Source of the DNA: an uncultured Clostridia bacterium
GTDB taxonomy: Bacteria > Bacillota > Clostridia > UBA1381
Length of the DNA: 64,000 nucleotides
Reading direction: 5' to 3'
Assembly: GCA_934454145.1 (NCBI GenBank)
Contig: CAKSFT010000010.1
Coordinates: 1 to 64,000, forward strand
The translations under genes were made by a program, and so were the position numbers. Shown here piece by piece: positions 8,629-17,614 of this stretch (positions are counted from its first letter, which is position 1; every line of letters begins with the position of its first letter). The notes beneath the pieces are model-generated. The model was not told where the DNA came from. It ran no database searches and saw only the letters and a list, made by a program, of their open reading frames with translations.

Positions 8629-8677
8629 TTGACAAAGCATTTTTTTAGATATATAATGTGGTTAGTTCAATCTAACC
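8629..8677 (+). promoter_or_regulatory. Promoter with overlapping metal-regulator-like operator
   Basis: A consensus promoter, TTGACA at 8629-8634, 17-bp spacer, TATAAT at 8652-8657, is followed at once by the palindrome GGTTAG-TTCAAT-CTAACC at 8660-8677, covering the transcription start. The same 6+6 palindrome occurs at the feo promoter and before DUF3793. A repressor bound here would block initiation. The regulator is not in the window. Confidence 0.75.
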
Positions 8678-8695
8678 AATAAAGGGAGCGATATT

Positions 8696-9076
8696 ATGAA
8701 TATCATGCAATATTTACCAACCATAATTATATGTGCTGTGCTTCTTCTCATATGCGTATATGCTGTGTTCAGCTATAAAAAGAAACTCAGCAACGGCTGC
8801 TGCGGAGGCGGCGGAGAACTCAAAATCAAGCCGAATGACACAAATACAAAACATTATGTCCACAAAATGACCGTTTTCATAGACGGCATGACATGCAGTC
8901 ATTGCAAAATGAGAGTCGAAAACGCGTTCAACAACATTGACGGCTTTTATGCAAAGGTCAGTCTGAAGAAGAAATGCGCCGATGTATGGGCGATGTCCGC
9001 CGCAGATGAGGCACAAATCAAGGACATTGTTGAAAAGGCAGGCTATACATACGTCAAAACCGTATATGAGAAATAA
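8696..9076 (+). CDS. Cys-rich membrane anchor fused to HMA metal-binding domain
   Basis: 126 residues. Residues 6-26 form one membrane helix; then SYKKKLSNGCCGGGGEL, which is the layout of FeoB-associated Cys-rich membrane proteins (helix, basic stretch, Cys/Gly cluster). Residues ~57-126 are a heavy-metal-associated domain with the metal-binding loop DGMTCSHCKMRVENAF. The product would hold a metal-binding ferredoxin-fold domain on the inner face of the membrane. It is first in a likely operon with the ABC genes (24 nt to the next start) under the promoter-operator at 8629-8677. HMA domains usually carry Cu(I), but the shared operator with feo raises the question of another metal. Confidence 0.8.
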   Translation: MNIMQYLPTIIICAVLLLICVYAVFSYKKKLSNGCCGGGGELKIKPNDTNTKHYVHKMTVFIDGMTCSHCKMRVENAFNNIDGFYAKVSLKKKCADVWAMSAADEAQIKDIVEKAGYTYVKTVYEK

Positions 9077-9099
9077 CTTCGGACGGAGAGTGTATTTAT

Positions 9100-9801
9100 A
9101 TGGCATATCTTAATATCGAAAACCTCACAAAAAGCTTTGGCGAAGGCACGGCAAAGGTCAGCGTCTTAAACGAAGTCGACATGTCCGTCGAAAAGGGCGA
9201 AATCTGTACGGTTCTCGGACAGTCCGGCAGCGGCAAATCCACACTGCTGAATGTTGTGGGCGGACTTGACAGCGCCGACGGCGGCAAGATAATCATTGAC
9301 GGGCACGACATTGCCGGCTTTGACAATGACGCCCTCTCTGCATACCGCCGTAATTATTTGGGGTTTGTTTTTCAGTTCTACAACCTGGTCCCCAACCTCA
9401 CGGTTTTGGAGAATATCCAGGTGGGCGAATACCTGTCGGAAAATCCGCTTGACACCCAAGAGATAATGTCTGTCCTGGGGCTGTCGGAGCTTAAGGACCG
9501 TTTTCCGCAAGAGCTTTCGGGCGGTCAGCAGCAGCGCTGTTCCATAGGCAGAACATTGATAAAAAACCCCAAGCTTTTGCTTTGTGACGAGCCGACAGGT
9601 GCGCTTGATTATCAGACATCTAAGGATATTCTGGAGCTTATCGAGGACATAAACGGCAGATTCAACACGACAATCCTTATCGTCACACACAACAGGGCAA
9701 TCAGCGACATGACGCACAAAACAGTTTTCCTGAAAGACGGACGCGTGAGCAAAACGGAAGTCAACCAAAACCGCACAAAAGCACAGGATTTGGAGTGGTG
9801 A
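9100..9801 (+). CDS. ABC transporter ATPase, LolD/MacB type
   Basis: 233 residues with Walker A GQSGSGKST near residue 42, Q-loop FQFYNLVPN, signature LSGGQQQR near 145, Walker B LLLCDEPTG followed by ALD, and the H-loop IVTHN. Sequence features match ATPases paired with FtsX/MacB/BceB-like permeases, which work as mechanotransmitters or exporters rather than importers. The permease gene starts 1 nt after its stop. Substrate unknown. Confidence 0.9.
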   Translation: MAYLNIENLTKSFGEGTAKVSVLNEVDMSVEKGEICTVLGQSGSGKSTLLNVVGGLDSADGGKIIIDGHDIAGFDNDALSAYRRNYLGFVFQFYNLVPNLTVLENIQVGEYLSENPLDTQEIMSVLGLSELKDRFPQELSGGQQQRCSIGRTLIKNPKLLLCDEPTGALDYQTSKDILELIEDINGRFNTTILIVTHNRAISDMTHKTVFLKDGRVSKTEVNQNRTKAQDLEW

Positions 9802-9802
9802 T

Positions 9803-12355
9803 ATGATTTTAAACAAAAGAATAAAAAGAGATTTTATCCGCAATCTCCCCAGAAATATTTCCATGATTTTGATTATTGCCCTGTCAATGTCATTGATTGT
9901 GTCGCTGTGTTCCGCCACGGACAGCATCACAAAAACAATATATGCGGAATGGGATATGTGCAATGTCGAGGACGGGAATTTTGAAACATATATCCCCCTT
10001 TCGGCACGTAATTTCAAAGATTTGGCAGAAACGGACGCCCTGGTGGAAAAGATGTTTTATTTTGACATAGCGGCAAACCAAACCTCCACACTGCGCCTGT
10101 TTGCCAACAGGAGCCGCATTGACCTCCCATACCCCGAAACAGGCACCCTGCCAAAAGACGGCGGCGACATCTTTCTGGAAAAAAAGTATGCCGCCTCACA
10201 CGGTCTGCACACAGGGGACTTTATAACCGTCGGCAAAGAAGAGTTCTACATATGCGGAACAGGGTGCCTGCCCGACTATAGCTATGTGAAGCAAAACAGC
10301 AGTGACGTTGCGGCAAATGATGAGTTTTCCGTCGCCGTCGTGACAGAGGACACTTGGCGGCGTCTGCGCGGGACAAACAAAACAATCTACAACTATGCAT
10401 ATAAGCTTGGGGACAACTGCACTGCAAAAGATTTGAAAGAAAAGCTTATGCATCTGAAGTTTGATTCATCATCGGTCAGCGACACTTATATAAAGTCACA
10501 GCTTGCCGCAACCTCCGGCATAAAAAGCGAATTTGACACCGCCGCAGATATGCTCAAAGGCGGGGCATATGCGCTTGCCGACGGCATAAGGGCATTTGGC
10601 AAAGAAACTGCTACACTCGGGACAAGCGCACAAACCGATGCGCTCTATGACGGCGCCATGGGGTTATATTCCGGGATTTGGCAGCTGCAAAACTCCCTTT
10701 CGGAATACCTCGGCACAAACGGTGACGTACAGACAGTCATGCTTTCTTCATTCGGCGAAACAAAATATAATATACGCATAAACGACGCCATAGACGATTC
10801 GCAAATCGGCAAGCAAGCCGCATTGGTCATTGGTGTGTTTTTGCTTATTCTTCTGGTATACATGCTTGCCATATTTGCCTCCGGCACAATAGAAAAAGAA
10901 CGCAGTGTAATCGGCACTCTTTATGCCCTGGGCTACAGCAAAAAGGAGATTCTTTCTCATTATATGAAATCCCCCATGCTGACAGCCGTTTTGGGTGCGC
11001 TTTTGGGCACTGCCGGCGGATTTATGCTCACCGGCTCCATGGCCGCATCGTCTGCCGGGCTGTATTCTTTCCCGGAAATAACACACGTTTTCCCCTTATA
11101 CCTCCCGGCATATGCCATAGGGCTTCCGACAATATTTTCGTACATCATCAACCGCTTTGTGCTTTCGCGAAAGCTCAACTCCACACCGCTGAAGATGATG
11201 CGTGAGGCGCCGAAACAAAGAAAACGCTTTAACTTGAAACTTGACGGCATGAGCTTTGGCGCAAAATACAGAATACGCCAGTTTTTGCGCGAATTTTCGG
11301 GGAATATCACCCTATTTTGCGGGATATGCGTGTCTGTTCTTTTGATTATGTTTTCCGTTGCATGTTATGAGAGTGTCAGCGGATATATAAACGGCATTGC
11401 AGACGATGTACATTATAACTATATGTACATTCTGCGCAACCCCGTGACAGACTTGCCAAAAAATTCACACATAGGCTACGCCCGCTGTTTCTATATGGAC
11501 TTCCCCATGACGGGAGCAGAAATGGAAATCACTCTCCTCGGGATAGACTCCGACAACCCATATTTTCCTTTCGCCGCCGAATTGGGCAAAGACGCCGACA
11601 AGGTGTACATTTCCTCATCGGCGAGGATAAAGTTTGGGTACAAAAAAGGCGACAGAGTGGTCTTTCATGACAATGCACAGGATATGCTTTATGCTTTTGA
11701 AGTTGCAGGCGAGGTGCCGTATGGGAGCGGACTGTACTTTTTCATGAACACCGATGCGATGAGAAAGGCTTTCGGGCAAAGTTATTTTGACGAAAACGAT
11801 TTGAAGAAAGGACAGCGTCCCCCAAAATCCGAAACGTTTTATTATAACACCGTGTTTTCCGATTCACGCCTTGAATTTAAGCACAATATGCTTGTGAGCG
11901 AAATATCAAAAGCAGACATGCAAAGCGGCGCAAGCAAATTTATAACCCTCATGTGGGACATGATTCTGATGATGATTGCGGTTTCGGTTATAATATTTGT
12001 CGCTGTCATGTACCTTTTGATGAAGCTGGAAATTGACCGCAGCAGTTTTTCCGTTTCATTGCTCAAGGCCCTCGGCTACCCCGAGAAAACCGTCAATTCG
12101 TTCTACATCGGGAGTTCTTTCTATATCACCCTTGCCGCTATATTCATAGGTATCCCCATATGCCGGGTAATCGTGGATTTTGCGTATCCGTTTTGTATAT
12201 CAAACATAAATGCAGGTTTTTCCGCAACCGTTTCACCCTTGGGATATGCGATTATCATTGCCATTATCCTTGTGTCATATTTTTTGACACGTTTTATGCT
12301 TGTGCGCTATCTCAGGAAAATAAAACTGACAGAAATACTGAAAAACAGAGAATAA
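9803..12355 (+). CDS. Large FtsX-family ABC permease
   Basis: 850 residues. One membrane helix near residues 18-40, a ~290-residue extracellular domain (MacB_PCD-like), three helices near 335-465 (FtsX domain; ERSVIGTLYALGYSKKEIL is the coupling motif after the first), another helix near 500, a second ~200-residue external domain, and a second FtsX domain at ~715-845 (LLKALGYPEKTV). Two FtsX domains in one chain place it with large MacB/BceB-like clostridial permeases. Role inferred: export, or handling of a hydrophobic or cationic compound at the cell surface. Its expression under a feo-like operator hints at a link to metal stress. Confidence 0.85.
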   Translation: MILNKRIKRDFIRNLPRNISMILIIALSMSLIVSLCSATDSITKTIYAEWDMCNVEDGNFETYIPLSARNFKDLAETDALVEKMFYFDIAANQTSTLRLFANRSRIDLPYPETGTLPKDGGDIFLEKKYAASHGLHTGDFITVGKEEFYICGTGCLPDYSYVKQNSSDVAANDEFSVAVVTEDTWRRLRGTNKTIYNYAYKLGDNCTAKDLKEKLMHLKFDSSSVSDTYIKSQLAATSGIKSEFDTAADMLKGGAYALADGIRAFGKETATLGTSAQTDALYDGAMGLYSGIWQLQNSLSEYLGTNGDVQTVMLSSFGETKYNIRINDAIDDSQIGKQAALVIGVFLLILLVYMLAIFASGTIEKERSVIGTLYALGYSKKEILSHYMKSPMLTAVLGALLGTAGGFMLTGSMAASSAGLYSFPEITHVFPLYLPAYAIGLPTIFSYIINRFVLSRKLNSTPLKMMREAPKQRKRFNLKLDGMSFGAKYRIRQFLREFSGNITLFCGICVSVLLIMFSVACYESVSGYINGIADDVHYNYMYILRNPVTDLPKNSHIGYARCFYMDFPMTGAEMEITLLGIDSDNPYFPFAAELGKDADKVYISSSARIKFGYKKGDRVVFHDNAQDMLYAFEVAGEVPYGSGLYFFMNTDAMRKAFGQSYFDENDLKKGQRPPKSETFYYNTVFSDSRLEFKHNMLVSEISKADMQSGASKFITLMWDMILMMIAVSVIIFVAVMYLLMKLEIDRSSFSVSLLKALGYPEKTVNSFYIGSSFYITLAAIFIGIPICRVIVDFAYPFCISNINAGFSATVSPLGYAIIIAIILVSYFLTRFMLVRYLRKIKLTEILKNRE

Positions 12356-12391
12356 ACAAAAACCACTGCCGGGCAGTGGTTTTTGTTTATT
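12351..12391. terminator. Bidirectional terminator between permease and tadA
   Basis: Perfect 20-bp arms (AATAAACAAAAACCACTGCC) around one base; the left arm contains the permease stop codon, the right lies 9 nt from the tadA stop. It serves both converging genes. Confidence 0.85.
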
Positions 12392-12399
12392 CTTTAAAC

Positions 12400-12879
12400 T
12401 CACGTTTTTTCATTTTTCTCAGCCTTTTTTCTGTTTCTCAAGTTCTTAAAAAAGCTTTGCAAAAGCTCAACACATTCCTCTTCCCTGTGTCCGCCGTGTA
12501 CATCAACGTCATGGTTGAAGATGCCGCGGACAAATAAATTTGTTTTCGTCCCGGCGCACCCCGCTTTGTAGTCATATGCGCCGAAATATACATTCTCAAT
12601 CCTTGACTGGATAATCGCGCCGGCGCACATCGGGCACGGTTCCATGGTCACATACAAATCACACCCCGAAAGCCGCCATGCACCCAGCTTCCGGCATGCC
12701 TTGTTTATTGCCTCGATTTCGGCATGGCAAAGGCTGTTTTTTTTCTCTTCCCTTTTGTTCCTTCCGCGTGCGATGATTTTCCCCTCGTACACAATCACCG
12801 CCCCGATGGGTGTTTCGTCATGCTCTGCCGCCTTTTTCGCCTGTTTTATTGCCTCTTTCATAAACTTGTCCTGATACAT
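12400..12879 (-). CDS. tadA: tRNA-specific adenosine deaminase
   Basis: 159 residues from ATG at 12879 (GGTGG upstream; the longer frame has no family resemblance before MYQDKFMKEA). Catalytic zinc motifs are HAEIEAINKA near residue 55 and PCPMCAGAI near 85, with TPIGAV earlier, the TadA pattern. It converts A34 to inosine in the tRNA-Arg(ACG) anticodon. It starts 1 nt after the lgt stop, so the two are co-transcribed. Confidence 0.93.
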   Translation of the reverse strand: MYQDKFMKEAIKQAKKAAEHDETPIGAVIVYEGKIIARGRNKREEKKNSLCHAEIEAINKACRKLGAWRLSGCDLYVTMEPCPMCAGAIIQSRIENVYFGAYDYKAGCAGTKTNLFVRGIFNHDVDVHGGHREEECVELLQSFFKNLRNRKKAEKNEKT

Positions 12880-12880
12880 A

Positions 12881-13657
12881 TCAATCCACCTGCCCCCTGT
12901 GCAAAAAGCGCACGCCAAGCACCGCCGCGCCGCAAAGTGCAAGCGCAATGCTTATCCACTGCGACGTTGACAGCCCAAAAAATATGCCCCGCGCGCTGTC
13001 ATATCTGAAAAATTCCATGACAAACCGCTCTGCCGAATATGCCATAATATATATCGGAAGCAGTACCCTATTTTGCGGGAACTTGCGGTCGATGAACATG
13101 AGGACGGCAAAAAGCAAAAAATCAAACACCGATTCGTACAACTGCACGGGAATGAGCGCAACATCACGCGGCGCGTCCGACACTGCACTTTTCAGGGCAA
13201 TGCCAAAATCGTCCCCTGCCGGCTTGCCATAACAGCACCCGGCAAAAAAACAGCCGATTCTGCCAAAAGCGTGTACAAGCGGAACGGTTTTGATGAGGAT
13301 ATTTTCAAAACGGCTCAGCTTTGTCTTTGCCAGCGCCGCGCCCAAAAATGCGCCGAAAATGCCGGCGATCAGCCCCCCGTAAAACACAAATCCGCCGCTC
13401 ATGACGTCTTGCAGTTGTCCGCTCTTTATGATATATACAAATTCGCCGAACGAAAAGGTGACGAAAATATACAGTATCTTCGCGCCGGCAAGACCGCACC
13501 CCAGCCCCGTCACGCCGATTATCACTGCGTCCTCCCACAAAAGTCCGCGCCTTTTGCAGTCGGCAAGCATAAAAAGCACAGCCGCAAAAATCCCTGTCAC
13601 AATCATCAGCCCATACATCGGAATTGCTTTGCCGAAAAAATCAAAATAAGGTAACAT
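12881..13657 (-). CDS. lgt: Prolipoprotein diacylglyceryl transferase
   Basis: 258 residues from the ATG at 13657, preceded by GGGGGA; the longer frame upstream is not Lgt-like. It is polytopic, with YGLMIVTGIF, FYGGLIAGIFG near residue 90 and HAFGRIGCFFAGCCYG near 140, the conserved H-x-x-G-R-x-G-C lipid-binding region. It moves diacylglycerol from phosphatidylglycerol onto the lipobox cysteine of prolipoproteins at the membrane. The GCCYG variant suggests the divergent clostridial Lgt branch. Confidence 0.85.
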   Translation of the reverse strand: MLPYFDFFGKAIPMYGLMIVTGIFAAVLFMLADCKRRGLLWEDAVIIGVTGLGCGLAGAKILYIFVTFSFGEFVYIIKSGQLQDVMSGGFVFYGGLIAGIFGAFLGAALAKTKLSRFENILIKTVPLVHAFGRIGCFFAGCCYGKPAGDDFGIALKSAVSDAPRDVALIPVQLYESVFDFLLFAVLMFIDRKFPQNRVLLPIYIMAYSAERFVMEFFRYDSARGIFFGLSTSQWISIALALCGAAVLGVRFLHRGQVD

Positions 13658-13703
13658 AAAATCCCCCGTCAACACAAAACTAAAACATTCACAAAAGATA
13701 AAA

Positions 13704-13730
13704 GGGAGCGCCGCACCAGGCAACGCTCCC
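13704..13730 (-). terminator. Terminator of the small DUF4190-like gene
   Basis: GGGAGCG pairs with CGCTCCC; on the minus strand it is followed by TTTTATCTTTT. A second, longer hairpin without a T tract (GAGTTCTTGCGGCA with TGCCGAAGAACTC, 13734-13765) lies just before it. Confidence 0.75.
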
Positions 13731-13781
13731 CAAGAGTTCTTGCGGCATGCTGTGCCGAAGAACTCCTCCCCCCATAATAAA

Positions 13782-14033
13782 TTACTGCAATGCACCAAGT
13801 GTGCCAAATGCACCAACACATGCTGCACAAGAAATAAATACGATTGCACAAAGTACAAGACCGATAATCGAGCATACCAATCCACCTGTAGCAACACCGC
13901 TTGCAGCCTGCTTTCTTGCCATTGCTCCCAAGATGATACCTATAATACCGGCAATACAGCCAATCCAGCTAAACACACCGAACAAAGAACATACCAAGGA
14001 CACAATACCCAATATTAAAGATGCTACCCCCAT
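13782..14033 (-). CDS. Small DUF4190-like membrane protein
   Basis: 83 residues beginning MGVASLILGIVSLVCSLFG, with two hydrophobic hairpins separated by ARKQAASGVATGGLV, the pattern of DUF4190 family proteins. AGAAAGGAG precedes the ATG; a GTG-started extension of 27 residues is unlikely. Function unknown. It has its own terminator and no partner gene. Confidence 0.7.
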   Translation of the reverse strand: MGVASLILGIVSLVCSLFGVFSWIGCIAGIIGIILGAMARKQAASGVATGGLVCSIIGLVLCAIVFISCAACVGAFGTLGALQ

Positions 14034-14340
14034 AATTTTTCTCCTTTCTGCATTATTTGTTGTAAACAACAGCTTTATCGTAATTATATCAATTATTCCT
14101 TTATTTGTCAACACTTTTGGCGCATTTTGTCTTTTTTTCAGCCAAAAAGGATAAATTTATATTAAAATTGCAACGCCGTGCAAAAAATATATTACAATTT
14201 TATTATTTTTTCAAATTAATAGTGCATTTTTTGAAAATATATGTTATAATCATTATAGTATATTATTCTTCGTCCCGTCTTGTCTGCGGCGGGGTGTGCA
14301 TTCTTTTCTCAGACAGCGGACAGAAAGGCTTGAATATCAT

Positions 14341-14442
14341 ATGAAGTTTTCAAAAAAGCAAATACGTATTATATGCATCGTGCTTGCATGTGCCATGATT
14401 ATTCCGATAGCAGTAAGCTCGGCTTATATGTTCTTCTCATAA
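14341..14442 (+). CDS. 33-residue single-helix membrane peptide
   Basis: ATG at 14341 opens MKFSKKQIRIICIVLACAM, a basic N-terminus followed by a ~22-residue hydrophobic helix, ending at TAA 14440-14442. GAAAGG lies 12 nt upstream and a strong terminator starts 1 nt after the stop, so the reading frame fits exactly into a transcript. Similar short K-K-Q-start membrane peptides are, from memory, common in Clostridia, but I know no function. The preceding 14034-14340 is AT-rich with no other gene. Confidence 0.6.
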   Translation: MKFSKKQIRIICIVLACAMIIPIAVSSAYMFFS

Positions 14443-14443
14443 T

Positions 14444-14482
14444 AGAAAGAACGGATATCCTTTTTGGATATCCGTTCTTTCT
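14444..14482. terminator. Bidirectional terminator
   Basis: Perfect 17-bp arms (AGAAAGAACGGATATCC) with a five-T loop, between the 33-residue gene and the stop of the histidine kinase on the other strand. Confidence 0.85.
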
Positions 14483-14489
14483 GTTATTT

Positions 14490-16259
14490 TCAAAGTTGTA
14501 TCTTTGGGATAATGACAGAAATTTTTGTTCCCTTCCCCGGTTCGGAATCCACCTTTATGCCGTATTCTTCCCCGAAGATTATTTTCAGGCGCTTGTTGAT
14601 ATTGTAAAGCCCGATGTGCCCCTCCGGCAATGCGTCGTCATCGGCAAGGCGTTCGTTCAGCATGCTGCATTTTTCGCGGCTCATGCCCACCCCGTCGTCG
14701 GCAATCACAAATTTTATCTCCGCGTCGGTTTCAATCCCCGTAATCACAAGCCTGCCTTTGCTTTCTTTTGGTTTCAGCCCGTGATAAACCGCATTTTCAA
14801 TCAATGGCTGAAGGCATATCTTCGCCATAAGATAGTCCATTATGTGCTCATCAATGTTCCACATAACCGTAAACATGTCGCCATAACGCAGCTCCAGAAT
14901 GTTTATATAATACCGCGTCCTCTCCACCTCTTCGCGTATGGGAATCAGATAATCTCCGTTGTTTACGTTGAAGCGAAAAAACTTTGCCAGGTTTGACACA
15001 GCCGTGGACACATTGTTGCGGCTTTTGGTCAAGTCGACAGCCATCCAGTTTATTGTTTCAAGCGTATTATACAAAAAATGCGGATTTATCTGTGCCTGAA
15101 GCATATCAAGCTGGGCTGTCTTTAGCTTTTTCAGCTTGTCCTGCAATTCCTGCTGAATCAATTCATTCTCTTTTGTGCGTTCAATGATACTTTTTGAAAT
15201 ATATCTCAATTCGTTGAACTTCGCCAGGTTTCCCGAAACGTCAAAGTTGTCGGGGTTGTCCAGCACGGATATGATTTCGGTCACGGGCTGATAGTTCTTG
15301 AGGGCAACAATGTATGCCAAAGCCACGCTCAGAACCAGAACAAGCCCTATAAGCATCGCAATCTGAACCTTCAGTTCGTTTATCTTCCTGAAATATGTCG
15401 TACCGGGTGAAATATTTATATAAAAAAAGTCAAACTTGTCGGACGAAACAGAGGAAATCCAGCACTTTTTCCCGTCAATCTCACGTATAAATCCCTCCAT
15501 GTCCTCGGTCACGTCAGAAAGCGGCTCTATCTCGGCAACCGGTTTGCCGAAATAACGGTCATCTCCCGTCATTATGATTTTCCCCTCATTATTCACCAGG
15601 AAGATATTCTGCTCCTCTTCGTATTTTATCTTGGTCACAGAATTATACAGCTTTGAGCTGTTTATGTTGAATATAACCGCGCCCTTCTTTTCATTGTCCA
15701 GATAAATAGGCTTGATTATGGATATCACCAGCGGATATACACCGCCCTCGCTGCGCGCAATGGTGATTCCCCTCCTGTCCTCAAGTATTTTGTATTTTTC
15801 AAGCCATGTCACATCGTCAAATTCACTCAGCGCTGTCATTTTGTTGTCATTTATCACTGCATCGTTGTATTCGGAATAGACATAGATGGAATCCACATAC
15901 GAATACACATATTTGGTCATATTCAGTGAGCGGAAAAGGTCCGCACTCGTGCCGGTGTCCAGGTTGACAAACCAGTCGTTTATCATAAACATCTGCACAC
16001 TGCTGTCATTTGCAACATAGCTGCACATGCTGTCAAATTCGCTTATTATGGTATCCACAACGTCGCGCACTTCATATATGATGACACTGTTTTCCAGTTT
16101 GATTTTGTCTTTTGCAATTTTTTCTACATTGCGGTAATATGCCGCCCCCATGACTATAAATGGAATCAAAAACATCAGGAGTATCAACAAAAGATTTCGG
16201 AAAAACAAGCTGTCTGCCTTATAATTTTTTATATAAGTCCATATATTATTTTTCTTCAA
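14490..16259 (-). CDS. Sensor histidine kinase, YesM type
   Basis: 589 residues. Membrane helix at ~22-42, an extracellular sensor domain to ~290, second helix (AMLIGLVLVLSVALAYIVA) near 295-317, then the His_kinase block QAQINPHFLYNTLETINWM with the phospho-accepting His near residue 395, QPLIENAVYHGL, and ATP-binding IADDGVGM and GLYNINKRL. YesM/YesN pairs usually sense extracellular carbohydrate or its binding protein and control glycan-use genes. The YesN gene lies upstream in the same direction, separated by a long repeat element. No ABC sugar transporter is next to it. Confidence 0.92.
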   Translation of the reverse strand: MKKNNIWTYIKNYKADSLFFRNLLLILLMFLIPFIVMGAAYYRNVEKIAKDKIKLENSVIIYEVRDVVDTIISEFDSMCSYVANDSSVQMFMINDWFVNLDTGTSADLFRSLNMTKYVYSYVDSIYVYSEYNDAVINDNKMTALSEFDDVTWLEKYKILEDRRGITIARSEGGVYPLVISIIKPIYLDNEKKGAVIFNINSSKLYNSVTKIKYEEEQNIFLVNNEGKIIMTGDDRYFGKPVAEIEPLSDVTEDMEGFIREIDGKKCWISSVSSDKFDFFYINISPGTTYFRKINELKVQIAMLIGLVLVLSVALAYIVALKNYQPVTEIISVLDNPDNFDVSGNLAKFNELRYISKSIIERTKENELIQQELQDKLKKLKTAQLDMLQAQINPHFLYNTLETINWMAVDLTKSRNNVSTAVSNLAKFFRFNVNNGDYLIPIREEVERTRYYINILELRYGDMFTVMWNIDEHIMDYLMAKICLQPLIENAVYHGLKPKESKGRLVITGIETDAEIKFVIADDGVGMSREKCSMLNERLADDDALPEGHIGLYNINKRLKIIFGEEYGIKVDSEPGKGTKISVIIPKIQL

Positions 16260-16290
16260 GCTTTTTCCCTCCTTGTTTCATTTTTTCATA

Positions 16291-16503
16291 GGTAATTGCA
16301 AAACTAACGTTTTCCAATTATAATTCTTGGGTAGAAATAAAAAGTTCCATCAGATTTTAATTTTACGACAGGCTGAAACTTTTTATTTCAGCCAAAAATG
16401 ACGCACATGTCGTCATTTTTGATTACCAATCAGGGGGTTGGCACCCCTGATACCCCTGCAAAGATGCGGTGGTTAATTGTAAAATTTACATTTTACAATT
16501 ATC
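16291..16503 (-). repeat. Long modular repeat, copy 1 (between yesN and yesM)
   Basis: About 213 nt bounded by two copies of the short stem-loop (16291-16320 and 16473-16503). Between them are three hairpins: GAAATAAAAAGTT with AACTTTTTATTTC, AATGACG with CGTCATT, and ATCAGGGG with CCCCTGAT. It is about 80-90% alike by eye to copies at 22681 and 33966, and has the same orientation relative to the next gene. Its gene-proximal end is 31 nt from the yesM start. Confidence 0.85.
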
Positions 16504-16515
16504 TATCATTTTTTC

Positions 16516-16549
16516 AGGTAATTGTAAAATACAGATTTTTCAATTACCC
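16516..16549 (-). repeat. Short stem-loop repeat overlapping the yesN stop
   Basis: An imperfect copy of the short stem-loop. On the minus strand the GGTAATTGA of the repeat provides the last codons (Gly-Asn) and the TGA stop of the response regulator. Confidence 0.75.
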
Positions 16550-17553
16550 GTCATTTTGTTGTTCAGGCGGACATATTCCTTTGGCGTGCAGTCATAATAA
16601 TTCTTGAACACACGGGCAAAATATCCCGGATTACTGAATCCGCATGCATCGCTCACGTCTGCCGCCTTCTTTCCCTCGGCAAGCATTTCGGACGCTTTTT
16701 CCATGCGCAGACGCAGGATATAATCGCTGAAATTTTCGCCCATGTTCTTTTTGAAAAATCTGCTCAGATACACAGGCGATAAGGCGACTGCGTCTGCCAC
16801 CGACTGTAGTGATATGTCCTCGCAGAAATGATTGTCTATATATTTCTTCACGTCCGCCGCATACTCGTCGTTTTCCCCGTTGAAAATCGAAAAAATCTCT
16901 TCAAACAAAAGCTTTGATGCCTCCAGGGTCTGCTCTCTTCCGTTTTCTTCCGTCAAAACGCTTGTGTCTATGGGTCTGAGCGTTATTTTGGAGTGATTTT
17001 TCAGCCTTTCATAAAGCATGTCATACAAATCGCGCATATATTCGCCGATGTTCCTGGGGATTTCCCGGAAAAGCTCATCAATGACAGCCTTCCCCCCGTC
17101 CTCGTCATTGTCGCGTATGCATGCATAAAGCTTTTGAACCCTGTCATTGAATTTTCTGCGCTCCTGCATTGCATTGTCGTCGGCAAATTCTTTTCTTATC
17201 CCGTCAAACACGCTTTTCAGCTCGTCAAAATCGGTCGGTTTCAATATGTAATCCGTCACCTTATAACGCACTGCCGCCTTTGCAAATTCAAAATCACTGT
17301 AGCCGCTCAGCAGCACAACCTTTATGTGAGATTTATTCTCGTATATATATTTTGCAAGCTCCACACCGGAAACATGAATCATCTTTATGTCGGACACAAC
17401 AACATCTACATCGTTGTCTTGCAGATACTCAATCACTTCCAGCCCGTCGCGAAACACTTCAACGCATGTAAAGTCATCAATTTCGCTGTTTATCATATTT
17501 GATACGCCGTTGCGTATCATCTGCTCGTCATCAACGACAACAACCCTGTACAC
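16540..17553 (-). CDS. AraC-type response regulator, YesN type
   Basis: 337 residues. Receiver domain at the N-terminus with VVVVDDEQM (acidic pocket), phospho-acceptor Asp in VVVSDIKM near residue 56 and Lys in YILKP near 105; linker helices; then a C-terminal AraC double helix-turn-helix with LSRFFKKNMGENFSDY and GFSNPGYFARVFKNYY. It is the expected partner of the kinase downstream. The last two residues and stop come from a repeat, so the original C-terminus may have been slightly different. Confidence 0.92.
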   Translation of the reverse strand: MYRVVVVDDEQMIRNGVSNMINSEIDDFTCVEVFRDGLEVIEYLQDNDVDVVVSDIKMIHVSGVELAKYIYENKSHIKVVLLSGYSDFEFAKAAVRYKVTDYILKPTDFDELKSVFDGIRKEFADDNAMQERRKFNDRVQKLYACIRDNDEDGGKAVIDELFREIPRNIGEYMRDLYDMLYERLKNHSKITLRPIDTSVLTEENGREQTLEASKLLFEEIFSIFNGENDEYAADVKKYIDNHFCEDISLQSVADAVALSPVYLSRFFKKNMGENFSDYILRLRMEKASEMLAEGKKAADVSDACGFSNPGYFARVFKNYYDCTPKEYVRLNNKMTGN

Positions 17554-17614
17554 CGCAAAACCCCCTCAGTTTCAAAAATCTCAAACAATATTTTATCATC
17601 TTTATGCCGTCATG

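Noticed and set aside
9890..11310. Minus-strand frames opposite the ABC permease
   Set aside because: They run antisense to a strongly coding gene and lack ribosome sites and domain features.
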